NCBI GenBank assembly: GCA_025361425.1
Contig: JANYAH010000110.1
Span: forward strand, 1 to 52,220
Direction: 5' to 3'
DNA from: Candidatus Solibacter sp.
GTDB lineage: Bacteria > Acidobacteriota > Terriglobia > Bryobacterales > Bryobacteraceae
Length of the DNA: 52,220 bases
In this document: piece after piece, positions 9,426-18,007 of the stretch
Position numbering within the stretch: the first letter of the stretch is position 1
Layout: every line of letters starts with the position of its first letter
The notes under the pieces: model-generated
What the model was told of the DNA's origin: nothing
The model's database searches: none
What the model saw: only the letters and a program-made list of their open reading frames with translations
Program-made: the position numbers and the translations under genes

Positions 9426-9489
9426 TCAACCGCCTCAAAGTATGAAAATAAAGTACTTCTGCGGGCCGTAACCCGGTATTGACTTTAAA

Positions 9490-9519
9490 AGCCTACCTTA
9501 CACAGTGTACCAAAAGCAA
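9490..9519 (-). promoter_or_regulatory. Candidate sigma70 promoter of the mltD-like gene
   Basis: On the reverse strand TTGCTT (9519-9514) and TAGGCT (9495-9490) are spaced by 18 bases, giving a leader of roughly 60 bases before ATG 9425. Only a moderate match to consensus. Confidence 0.35.
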
Positions 9520-9560
9520 CCGCTAACTCAGGTAAGCACCCCCATGTGCGCGGTTCGTAA

Positions 9561-9577
9561 GTGCGTCAACCACGCAC
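9561..9577 (-). terminator. Weak hairpin downstream of the EF-G paralogue
   Basis: GTGCGT-CAACC-ACGCAC is a 6-bp perfect stem 15 bases past the EF-G stop, without a following T-run. A possible transcription end before mltD. Confidence 0.25.
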
Positions 9578-9591
9578 ACGGGGCTGGAAAT

Positions 9592-11688
9592 TTATTCCTC
9601 TTCTTCCTCTTCGCCCATTTTGGCGGCCTTAGCGGCGGCGATCACCTTGTCCGCCTGCAATTGCGGCACATAATCGTAATGGTCGAACTCCATCGTGAAG
9701 CTGGCCCGGCCCTGGGTCATGGCCGTTAGATCGCTTTGATAGTTCAACATTTCCGACATGGGCACCTGGGCGCGAATGAACTGGGTGGCCCCCTTGGTAT
9801 CCATACCGGCGATTCGCCCGCGCCGGCTGTTGAGGTCGCCCATCAGGTCGCCGGCGTACTCCACCGGCGCCTGGATCTCAGCATTCATGATGGGTTCGAG
9901 CAGCGTCGGCTTGGCTTCCAGCATGGCGGCCTTGAAGGCCTTGCGGGCGGCTAACTTGAAGGCTAGTTCGCTGGAATCGACGTCGTGGTAGGAACCGTCG
10001 TAAACAGTGACCTTGAAATCCACCATAGGGAAGCCGGCCAGGTAGCCGTTGGCGGCGGCGTCCACCATGCCTTTTTCCACCGCGGGAATGAAGTTCTTCG
10101 GAATCGAACCGCCGAAGATCTCATTGGCGAACTGGAAACCGCTGCCGCGCACCAGCGGCTCCATCTTGACCCAGCAGTCGCCGAACTGGCCGTGACCACC
10201 GGTTTGTTTCTTGTGGCGTCCCTGGACATCCGCCTTGCCGCGAATGGTCTCCCGATACGGAATCTTCGGCGCTTTTAAGGTGACATCCACGCCATAGCGC
10301 TTTTTCAAACGGCTGACCACGATCTCCACGTGCTGCTGTCCGCTGCCAGCCAGCAGAAACTCGCGCGTCTGCGGGTCGCGGTAGAAACGCAGCGACTGGT
10401 CTTCTTCCAGGATGCGGTGCACGGCGTTGCCCATGCGGTCTTCGTCGTTGCGCGACTTAGCTTCAATCGCGAAGGCGATGGACGGCTCCGGCAGTTTGAC
10501 CGGCGGGTACGTGATATCGAAGCCCTTTTCGGCCAGCGTGTCGCCAGTCAACGTGTCTTTGAGCTTGGCCACGGCACCGATATCGCCGGCATGCAGTTCG
10601 GTGATGGGCTGCAGAGTTTTGCCGTGCGGGCTGCTCAAGTGCGCCAGGCGTTCCGGCGTACTCTTGTTCACGTTCTGCAGGTTGCAATCGTTCTTGACAA
10701 TGCCGGTATCGACCCGGAAGAAGTTGATGCGCCCGGCGAACGGGTCGGCGGTGGTCTTGAAAACGTAGGCGGAGGCCAGGTCGCTTTCGGCGATCGGGCG
10801 ATGCGCCTCGGTACCGTTGACGAACGCGGTGATTTCGCCGCGCTCTGTGGGGTTCGGCATATCGTCGACGATCAGGTCCAGGATCAAGTCGCTGCCGATG
10901 TTGTGGTTCGCGGCGGCGCACATCACCGGGAAAATGCGCATTTCGCGAACCCCGGTGCGCATGCCGTCGAGAATGTGTTCCACCGGAAGCGTGCCCTTCT
11001 CGAAGAACTCTTCCATGTAGGCATCGTTGCCTTCGGCGACCATTTCGACCAGGGCTTCGTGAGCCGCCTGCGCCTCGGCGGCGTACTCGGCGGGGATGTC
11101 GCCTTCCTTGCCTTTACCGTCGCCATCGGGCGTGTAGGTAAAGGCGCGCATGCGAATTAGATCGACGATGCCTTTGAACTCGCGCTCGCTACCCATGGGG
11201 AGGTGGATGGGCACGGCGGTGCGTCCGAAGTTTTCCTGGACGCTGGCCAGCGCACGCTGAAAATCCGCGCGCTCGCGATCCAGTTTGTTCACCACAATGG
11301 CGCGCGGCAGTTTGAACTCGTCGGCGAATGCCCAGACTTTTTCGGTCTGCACTTCCACACCGGCAACGCCGTCCACCACCAGCAGCGCGGCATCGGCAGC
11401 CACCAGGGCGCCGCGCGTATCGTTAATAAATATGTTGTAACCCGGGGTGTCCAGGATATTGATCTTGGTCTTCTTCCACTCGGCCACGGCGATGGCAGTC
11501 GAGATGGTAATTTTGCGTTGGATTTCCTCCTCGTCAAAATCAGTGATCGTGTTGCCCTCATCGACCCGGAGAAGGCGGCTGGTAGCTCCGGCGGTGAAAA
11601 GTAACCCGGCTGTGAGCGTGGTCTTACCGGAATCGCCGTGGCCCACTACACCAACGTTCCGTATATCCTTGCTTTCGTAGACTTTCAC
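9592..11688 (-). CDS. fusA: Elongation factor G paralogue (EF-G2 type)
   Basis: A 698-residue translational GTPase with all five EF-G domains. G1 is GHGDSGKTT (16-24), G4 is NKLD (134-137), and domain IV has the usual GGHGQFGD-type segment. The switch II motif reads DTPGY (80-84): the histidine that activates water in canonical EF-G (DTPGH) is a tyrosine, a replacement I associate with EF-G2-type paralogues. So this is probably not the housekeeping translocase, which would normally sit next to rpsL/rpsG/tuf. The C-terminus ends in a run of seven glutamates. The start codon is GTG with GGGAG seven bases upstream; TACTAT further upstream could be its -10. Role (translocation, recycling or a stress function) cannot be told from the sequence. 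Confidence 0.88.
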   Translation of the reverse strand: MKVYESKDIRNVGVVGHGDSGKTTLTAGLLFTAGATSRLLRVDEGNTITDFDEEEIQRKITISTAIAVAEWKKTKINILDTPGYNIFINDTRGALVAADAALLVVDGVAGVEVQTEKVWAFADEFKLPRAIVVNKLDRERADFQRALASVQENFGRTAVPIHLPMGSEREFKGIVDLIRMRAFTYTPDGDGKGKEGDIPAEYAAEAQAAHEALVEMVAEGNDAYMEEFFEKGTLPVEHILDGMRTGVREMRIFPVMCAAANHNIGSDLILDLIVDDMPNPTERGEITAFVNGTEAHRPIAESDLASAYVFKTTADPFAGRINFFRVDTGIVKNDCNLQNVNKSTPERLAHLSSPHGKTLQPITELHAGDIGAVAKLKDTLTGDTLAEKGFDITYPPVKLPEPSIAFAIEAKSRNDEDRMGNAVHRILEEDQSLRFYRDPQTREFLLAGSGQQHVEIVVSRLKKRYGVDVTLKAPKIPYRETIRGKADVQGRHKKQTGGHGQFGDCWVKMEPLVRGSGFQFANEIFGGSIPKNFIPAVEKGMVDAAANGYLAGFPMVDFKVTVYDGSYHDVDSSELAFKLAARKAFKAAMLEAKPTLLEPIMNAEIQAPVEYAGDLMGDLNSRRGRIAGMDTKGATQFIRAQVPMSEMLNYQSDLTAMTQGRASFTMEFDHYDYVPQLQADKVIAAAKAAKMGEEEEEE

Positions 11689-11802
11689 GGAATTGCTCCC
11701 TTTTCAAAACGGAATAGTAACACGTGGTCCAGTAGGGTGGCGGAACGGGGGAAAGTCCGGCGGCCGGGCCGATCCCGTTGCGAAGCACGCCCCGTCGGCG
11801 AG

Positions 11803-14747
11803 CTACTTCTTGTCGCCCATCGTGGATAGCTCGGTGCGCTCGCGCTCCAGGTACGGGACGCCCTTCTCCATCCATGCCGGCGTCGGCGCACCCTTCAGGT
11901 AATGGTCGAAATACTGCTGCAAGCGGATGGTGTAGTCCTTCTGGTTGGGCCGCTTGCGCAAGCCGTGCGGTTCGCCGTTGTAGTCGAAGAGGTAGACTTC
12001 CTTGCCCAGGCGGCGCAGCGCCAGGTAGAACTCCACGCCCTGATACCACGGCACCGCGTCGTCGCCATCATTGTGCAGCAGCATCACCGGCGTCTGTACG
12101 TGGTCCGCCGCGAAGATCGGCGAGTTCTCGATGAAGCGCATGGGATACTGCCAGATCGATCCGCCGATGCGGCTCTGCGTGCGCTCATACTGGAACTGCC
12201 GCGGAATCCCCGTGCCCCAGCGGATCCCGTTATAAGCGCTGATCATGTTGGCCACCGGCGCGCCCGCGGCCACCGCCCGGAAACGCTTGGTCTGGGTCAC
12301 CATGTAGGCGATCTGATAGCCGCCCCAACTGTGCCCCTGAATGCCGATGGCATCTTCCTTCACGAAGCCCTTGTCCACCACGGCCTGCACCCCGGGCAAC
12401 ACGCACTTCATCGCGCTCTGCCCCGGGAAGCCCGTGGTGTAAACTATGTCCGGCGTGAATACCAGATACCCGTTGCTGGTGTAATAGCTCAGATTGATAT
12501 TGTGGCTGGGGCGCGGGTCCACGAAGCGGTTCACACTCTGCGTCATTCGCTCATAGATGTAGACCATCATCGGGTACTTCTTCGTGGGGTCGAAGTTCGC
12601 TGGCTTGTAGAGCGCGCCGGTCAGCGGCACGCCGTCGGCGTTATTGAACTGCACCACTTCAGAGGTTCCCCAAAGCAGGTTGGCCTTTTGCGGATTGGCG
12701 TCGCTCACCTTGCGCAACTCCTGGAAGCTGCCGTCCGTGGTCAGCAGATCGGGAAACTCGCTGAACGTCTGCGCGGTCAGCAGGTAGACGTCGGCGTCCT
12801 TGGCCTTCACCGGCGCCGTCATGTATCTCGGCGACATGACGAGCTGCTTCAACTCACCGCCCTGCGGGGAGGCGCGGAAAAATCCGGTTGCGAACGTCTT
12901 GAGATTCTCGCCCTGCAGCAGGACCGGCTTTGTGCCATCGATCCATCGTTCGCGCGGATTCTCCACCTCGGTGCGGATGTAGCGCAGCCGCAGATCGTGC
13001 GCCCGGCCGTAGCCCGCGGTGAGGATCTTCGCGCCCGTGCCGTCCGGCGACACCAGCCAGATGTCGTAGCGGTCGTAAAGCAGCAGGCTCTTGCCATCCT
13101 TAGTCAGCCCGCGTTGCCGTAGGCGCCGGGTGTACCCGGCGTGTCGGTATCCTCGTTGAAAAACTTCACGCCGAGGCTCGCCGTGAGGTTCGCCTTCTTG
13201 CCGTCTGGCACGGATACCGTACTCCAATCCTTACCGTCGAAATACAGAAGGTAGCGGCCCGAAGGCGACCAGGTCATGCTGCCGCGCTGCTTTTTGGCCA
13301 GCAGCGTGCGCGCTCCAGTGAGCGCATCGATCAGGTACGCATCGGCGTAGCGTTCGTCGTAATCCGCCAGCCGACGGTATTCGCGATCGTCGGTCCCCAT
13401 CACCCACTGCGCGCTCTCTGAGGGCGTCACGGTCGCCACCGCGGAATCGCCAAGCTGCACGATCTTACGCTCCGGAATCAGGTAGGCCGCCGTGAACGTG
13501 CGATTGCGATCGCGCTCCGCGCGCACCTTCTGCATGGGCTGGATGTAGTCGTCTTTATAACTCCACAGGTCCACCACGGCCTTAGTGTCGTCGGTTGGCG
13601 CATCGGCCGCCTCGTCCTTCTTGTCCGGCGCGGGCGGCGCGCAGGCGAAGAACACCCGCGTACCATCCTTGGAAAAGTTCAACGTGCCCTTGTCGCTGAT
13701 CGCGAACTCTTTGCGGAAACCGGGCATCTCGCCAGACGCCAGCACGTTGGCCGCCGGCGATTGCCGTTCCCAGCGGTAGAGCTTCCATTTCGGCTGTTTG
13801 GCGGCGGCGTCATCGCGGTCGCTGAGGAAGACCACCTGCGTCTGGTTTTCATCCCAGGTCAGTTTGGCATATTTGCCCTTACCTTCCGCCAGCGCGGCCG
13901 GCGCATCGGCGGTCCCCGGCTTCACGGCAAAGACACCGTTCTTCGCGGTGTCGCGCGCGCCAACCGCGTAAACCACCTGCTTGCCGTCCTCGGTGAGCGT
14001 GAACTCCACCACATCGGCGATCGTGCGCTCGGAGGCATCGGCCAGATTGCGCACCACCAGGTCTGAGCCGAACTCCGGCCGCGCGCCGCGGCCACCCGCG
14101 CCCGCCGTACCCGCCACCGCTCCACCTCGTCCGCCGCGGCCACCCTGCTGATCGCCTTCCCCCTTCGGCGCCGCTGCCGCTGCGTTCCCCGCGCCGCCCG
14201 CCGGAGCGTCCGGACCTTCCTTTAAATACACCAGCAGACCCGACGCTTTCTCCGGCATGGCGAAGCGCTTCACCCGCTCCACCCGCGCCGCCCTTCCGGA
14301 GGCGAGATCGACAACCACCATGCCATCCTTCGGCGCGGGTTTCTTATCCTTTTTCGCTTTGTCGCTCTCCGCCTTGGGAGGGAAGGTGGAGAACACGACG
14401 GTCTTGCTATCCACCGAGAACCCAAGAACCGCGCCGCGAGCCTCCGGCGCCGGCCCTTCCTGATCCGGCGCGGGCGGCGTGGGCGCGGGGCGCATGCCGG
14501 CCGGCTCGCGCTGCTCCTTGCCGGTCACCAGATTGCGGATCACCACCTCGCCGTCGCCCTCCTGGGGGAACAGTCCGTAGACGAGAAACTTCCCGTCATT
14601 GGAGAGTCGCTGGCCTACGATGGACCGCCAGCCGTCATAGTCGCCGTGGCTGAGGGGTCGCTGGCTTTGCGCAAACGACACCGTAACAAGCACCGCCGCG
14701 GCCAACAGCCACGCGGATACACGCAGAAAACGTCGCCGGTCAAACAT
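11803..14747 (-). pseudogene. S9-family (prolyl oligopeptidase-like) secreted peptidase, interrupted by a one-base frameshift
   Basis: This would be an exported serine peptidase. The start at ATG 14747 gives a signal peptide (RRRFLRVSAWLLAAAVLVTVSFAQ). A beta-propeller-like region follows, with a Gly/Ala-rich insertion near 220-260. At about 13104-13113 the frame hits TGA after AYGNAG; the next frame continues with LTKDGKS and runs to 11803. The second part carries the alpha/beta-hydrolase triad: Ser in GHSWGGYQ, Asp in HNDGDDAVPW and His in NGEPHGL. One missing base (gcgggc|ctg) explains the break, and the repaired protein would be about 980 residues. Whether the lesion is real or a sequencing error cannot be decided here. 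It lies directly upstream of the EF-G paralogue with 114 bases between. Confidence 0.87.
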
Positions 14748-14756
14748 GATGACGGT

Positions 14757-14762
14757 ATTGTA
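14757..14762 (-). promoter_or_regulatory. -10 box (TACAAT) of the S9 peptidase gene
   Basis: TACAAT on the reverse strand ends nine bases before ATG 14747, with no Shine-Dalgarno between. This suggests a leaderless or near-leaderless mRNA, as for thiG, recN and the vWFA gene. Confidence 0.4.
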
Positions 14763-14805
14763 ATCCAGCGCACAACGCCAAACGCCGAGGGAGGCCAATG
14801 CGCGG

Positions 14806-14996
14806 AGCCCGAAGGGCGAAAGATGGTAGCCCACAGAGCAGCGCCGTGGGTAACAGGCGGGCACATTAGGCTGCCCCGGAACGGCGCGTAAGAAGGTACT
14901 ATCGCATGGGTCTTCCGCCCCGTGCCGGGGCTGGGGCTGGGGCCGTCCTTCTCCCAGTGCTGGCGCACTGGGCTACACTCTTTCGCCCTTCGGGCT
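14806..14996. repeat. Palindromic intergenic element with 28-bp terminal inverted repeats and internal hairpins
   Basis: The arms at 14806-14833 and 14969-14996 are reverse complements at 26 of 28 positions (only two adjacent bases differ). Each arm contains a GCCC-GAA-GGGC or equivalent small hairpin. Between them lie CCCCG-TGC-CGGGG (14918-14930), and CCCAGTGC-TGGC-GCACTGGG (14953-14972), a perfect 8-bp stem overlapping the right arm. There is no ORF of note inside. It resembles a REP/MITE-like non-coding repeat. This element and the promoter at 15066 account for the gap of more than 300 bases at 14748-15188. Confidence 0.6.
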
Positions 14997-15065
14997 GGAC
15001 TTTCATGCAACGCGTCGCAGTGGTAGGTACTAGAAAAGCTCGTGCGTCGGCCATTTCCCCCTTTC

Positions 15066-15094
15066 TTGACAGGGATTAGGGTGATGGGTATAAT
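15066..15094 (+). promoter_or_regulatory. Perfect consensus sigma70 promoter of the cysM-mec-cysO-moeZ operon
   Basis: TTGACA (15066-15071), a 17-base spacer and TATAAT (15089-15094): both hexamers and the spacing match consensus exactly. Transcription would begin near 15101, giving a leader of about 88 bases. I see no known riboswitch or T-box in the leader. The first gene has AGGTGG at 15181-15186 close to its ATG. Confidence 0.8.
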
Positions 15095-15188
15095 CGTGAG
15101 AGCTCAGAAGGCTGTCTAATCCCTTTGATTCCAGGAGCATACGATATCCGCATCCTGCCAGCCTCCCTCTGAATCGAAATAGGTGGTT

Positions 15189-16142
15189 ATGGCTAACGCT
15201 CTCCCCATTCCCCATTTGGCGCGCACCGAAGCCGAGCCCTTGCTTGCGACCATCGGTAATACGCCCCTGTTGCGCCTGGAAATAATCCCGCACGAATTCC
15301 CCGGCATCGAAATTTTCGGTAAGGCCGAGTACTTCAACCCCGGCGGCAGCGTCAAGGACCGAGCCGCCCTCAACATGGTGCTCGATGGCGAGCGTTCCGG
15401 CAAGCTGAACCACAACCGGACCATTCTCGATGCCACCAGCGGCAACACGGGCATTGCCTACGCCATGATCGGCGCCAACCGCGGCTACAAGGTCAAACTA
15501 GTTCTCCCCGGCAACGCCAGCGAAGAGCGCAAACGTATCCTAAAAGCCTACGGCGCCGAAATGGTCTTCAGTGACCCGAATGAAAGCTCCGACGGCGCCA
15601 TCCGCCTGGTCCGCCAGATCTACATGGAAGACCCCGACCGCTACTTCTACCCCGACCAGTACAACAATCCGGCCAACTGGAAGGCGCACTTCGAAGGCAC
15701 CGGCGCCGAGATCATCCACCAAACCAACGGCGCTCTCACCCACTTCGTCGCCGCCATGGGAACCAGCGGGACCTTTACCGGCATCACCCGCCGCTTGCGC
15801 CGCGATCTGCCCGACGTGAAGTGCTATTCCGCCCAGCCCTCCAGCGGCTTTCACGGCCTCGAAGGCCTCAAACACATGCCCACCGCCATTCGCCCCGGCT
15901 TCTATGACGACACCATGGCCGATGGCAACCTCTGGATCGAAACCGAGGACGCCTACCGCATGGTCCGTCGCCTGGCGAAGGAAGAGGGCCTGCTGGTCGG
16001 CATCTCTTCCGGCTGCAACGTGTACGCCGCTACCCTCCTCGCCCGCGAAATCGCTGCCCGCGGCGAGACCGCTACCATCGTCACCATTCTCTGCGACAGC
16101 GCCGAAAAATATCTCAGCGAAAACTTCTGGGACCCGGAATGA
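15189..16142 (+). CDS. cysM: PLP-dependent cysteine synthase (CysM-like, likely carrier-protein-dependent)
   Basis: A fold-type II PLP enzyme of 317 residues that makes cysteine from an activated serine. PLP lysine K56 lies in NPGGSVKDRA; the phosphate loop is TSGNTG (83-88); GTSGTFTG and GISSGCN follow. The C-terminal CDSAEKYLSENFW segment resembles that of mycobacterial CysM, an O-phosphoserine sulfhydrylase that takes sulfur from the CysO thiocarboxylate. The neighbours (M67 protease, MoaD-like carrier, MoeB-rhodanese) strongly support this pathway rather than free sulfide. The ATG at 15189 is chosen because AGGTGG lies two bases upstream; a GTG six bases earlier overlaps that site. The stop overlaps the next start by four bases (ATGA). 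Confidence 0.9.
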   Translation: MANALPIPHLARTEAEPLLATIGNTPLLRLEIIPHEFPGIEIFGKAEYFNPGGSVKDRAALNMVLDGERSGKLNHNRTILDATSGNTGIAYAMIGANRGYKVKLVLPGNASEERKRILKAYGAEMVFSDPNESSDGAIRLVRQIYMEDPDRYFYPDQYNNPANWKAHFEGTGAEIIHQTNGALTHFVAAMGTSGTFTGITRRLRRDLPDVKCYSAQPSSGFHGLEGLKHMPTAIRPGFYDDTMADGNLWIETEDAYRMVRRLAKEEGLLVGISSGCNVYAATLLAREIAARGETATIVTILCDSAEKYLSENFWDPE

Positions 16143-16555
16143 TCCGCATCGAAGCCGAACCCTGGGCCGCCATGGTGGCCCACGCCCGCGCCAGTTACCC
16201 TAACGAGTGCTGCGGCGCCATGCTCGGCGCCACCGAGGGCGACACAAAGATCGTCCGCCAAGCCATCTCGCTGCAAAATGCCTTCCAGGGCGCCCAGGCC
16301 GCCCGCTATGAACTCCGCCCCGACGACCTCCTGGCCGCCGATAAGGCCGCCCGGGAACGTCACATGGACCTGATCGGCATTTATCACTCACATCCCGATT
16401 GCGACGCGTATTTTTCCGCTACCGATTTGCAGAATTCCTGCCCGTGGTATTCCTTCGTCGTCCTGTCCATTCAAAAAGGCGAGTTCCACCACGCCAATTG
16501 CTTTCTACCGAACTTCGACCAAACCGAAGCGCCAAAAGAGGAGCTGATCTACTAA
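16139..16555 (+). CDS. mec: M67 family (JAMM/MPN+) metallopeptidase, Mec/QbsD-like
   Basis: A 138-residue zinc isopeptidase-type protease. The JAMM motif is complete: E23 in PNECCG, then H83-S-H85-P followed by S93-x-x-D96. In mycobacteria Mec cleaves the new cysteine from the CysO C-terminus; in the quinolobactin system QbsD trims residues after Gly-Gly of QbsE. Both roles are possible here because the adjacent carrier has a C-terminal extension. Translation is coupled to cysM (ATGA overlap), and the carrier gene begins one base after its stop codon. Confidence 0.9.
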   Translation: MIRIEAEPWAAMVAHARASYPNECCGAMLGATEGDTKIVRQAISLQNAFQGAQAARYELRPDDLLAADKAARERHMDLIGIYHSHPDCDAYFSATDLQNSCPWYSFVVLSIQKGEFHHANCFLPNFDQTEAPKEELIY

Positions 16556-16556
16556 C

Positions 16557-16847
16557 ATGGCCAAAATACTGATCCCGACGCCGCTGCGTCAATTTACCGC
16601 GAAGCAGAATTCCGTCACCGTCCCCGGCGCCACCGTTGGCGAAGTGCTCACCGCGCTCACCACCGAGTACCCCGACCTGCGCAAGCAGATCTTTAACGAT
16701 GAAGGCAAACTGCGCAGCTTCGTCAACGTCTACCTCAACGACGAGGATATCCGCTACCTCGGCAAGGACGCCACCCCGGCCGCCGATACCGACACACTCT
16801 CGCTGGTCCCGTCGATCGCCGGAGGGACGCCCGGAGGAACGAATTGA
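16557..16847 (+). CDS. cysO: MoaD/ThiS-like (CysO-like) sulfur carrier protein with C-terminal extension
   Basis: A 96-residue ubiquitin-fold protein that would carry sulfur as a C-terminal glycine thiocarboxylate. The body is typical (FVNVYLNDEDIRYL, TDTLSLVPSIAGG). Active carriers end at Gly-Gly, but here AGG is followed by six more residues, TPGGTN. The extension comes from a near-repeat in the DNA (GGAGGGACGCCC then GGAGGAACGAAT), the second copy of which also serves as the ribosome site of moeZ. Either the protein is trimmed by the M67 peptidase before activation, or the second Gly-Gly matters. The stop overlaps the TTG start of the next gene. Confidence 0.88.
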   Translation: MAKILIPTPLRQFTAKQNSVTVPGATVGEVLTALTTEYPDLRKQIFNDEGKLRSFVNVYLNDEDIRYLGKDATPAADTDTLSLVPSIAGGTPGGTN

Positions 16848-17992
16848 CGCTTTCGAAAGACGAAATCCTCCGCTACTCGCGCCACCTGATCGTCCCCGAG
16901 GTCGGGATGGAAGGCCAGTTGAAACTCAAGGCTGCCAAGGTCCTGCTGGTCGGCACCGGAGGGCTCGGCGCACCGCTCGGCCTCTATCTCGCCGCCGCCG
17001 GCATCGGCCGCATCGGCCTGGTGGATTTCGACGTGGTCGATTTCACCAACCTGCAGCGCCAAGTGATTCACTTTACCAAGGATGTGGGCCGCCCCAAGAT
17101 TGACTCCGCCGCCGAGAAGATGCAGGCGCTCAACCCCAACGTGGAGATTGTCAAACACGAGGTCGCGCTGACCAGCGAGAACGCCATGGAGATCCTCAAA
17201 GATTACGATCTGGTGGTGGACGGCACCGACAATTTTCCCACGCGCTACCTAGTCAACGACGCCTGCGTGCTGCTGGGCAAGCCCAACGTCTACGGTTCCA
17301 TCTTCCGTTTCGAAGGCCAGGCCACCGTGTTCGCTTACCAGGGCGGACCCTGCTATCGCTGCCTCTATCCCGAACCGCCGCCTCCCGGCCTGGTGCCGAG
17401 TTGCGCCGAAGGCGGCGTGCTCGGCATCCTGCCCGGCACCATCGGCTTGATCCAGGCCACCGAAACCGTGAAACTGATCCTGGGGATCGGCGAACCGCTG
17501 GTGGGACGCCTGCTGCTGTATGACGCACTCGGCATGCGCTTCCGCGAACTCAGGCTGCGCAAGAACCCCGAGTGCCCCATCTGCGGCGATCACCGGACAA
17601 TTACCAAGCTGATCGATTATCATCAATTCTGCGGCGTGCCGCAGCAACCCCCGAAGCAGGAGACCCAGGTGACCGAAGGCGAAATTGAAGTAACCGAAGT
17701 CAAAGAGATGCTGGACCGTGGCGACAAGTTCGTCCTGATCGACGTGCGCGAACCGCACGAACATCAGATCTGCAACATCCCCGCGGCCAAACTGATTCCG
17801 CTCGGCGAAGTCGGCCGGCGCCTGGATGAACTCGATCCCGAAGCCGACATCGTGATCCACTGCAAGAGCGGCATGCGCAGCGCGCGCGCCTGCGGCATCC
17901 TGCGCGCCGCCGGCTTCAAACACGTTCGCAATATGAAGGGCGGCATCCTCGCCTGGAGCGACCAGGTGGACCCCAACGTGCCGAAGTACTAA
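16844..17992 (+). CDS. moeZ: MoeB/ThiF-type adenylyltransferase with C-terminal rhodanese (MoeZ)
   Basis: A 382-residue two-domain enzyme that activates the carrier C-terminus and loads sulfur. The E1-like domain has GTGGLG (37-42), the N-LQRQ segment (69-73), zinc cysteines C170/C173 and C244/C247, and the conserved C187. The rhodanese domain (about 280-378) carries the active-site cysteine C340 in HCKSGMRSA, which would hold persulfide sulfur. The start is TTG at 16844, supported by GGAGG seven bases upstream and by a four-base overlap with the carrier gene (TTGA). It is the last gene of the four-gene cysteine operon. By analogy with MoeZ it may also serve molybdopterin or other ThiS-like carriers. 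Confidence 0.93.
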   Translation: MTLSKDEILRYSRHLIVPEVGMEGQLKLKAAKVLLVGTGGLGAPLGLYLAAAGIGRIGLVDFDVVDFTNLQRQVIHFTKDVGRPKIDSAAEKMQALNPNVEIVKHEVALTSENAMEILKDYDLVVDGTDNFPTRYLVNDACVLLGKPNVYGSIFRFEGQATVFAYQGGPCYRCLYPEPPPPGLVPSCAEGGVLGILPGTIGLIQATETVKLILGIGEPLVGRLLLYDALGMRFRELRLRKNPECPICGDHRTITKLIDYHQFCGVPQQPPKQETQVTEGEIEVTEVKEMLDRGDKFVLIDVREPHEHQICNIPAAKLIPLGEVGRRLDELDPEADIVIHCKSGMRSARACGILRAAGFKHVRNMKGGILAWSDQVDPNVPKY

Positions 17993-18007
17993 CCAGGGAA
18001 CGGCCCG

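Noticed and set aside
11902-13122. 406-codon forward ORF opposite the S9 peptidase
   Set aside because: Antisense shadow with no homology; the reverse strand holds the catalytic triad.
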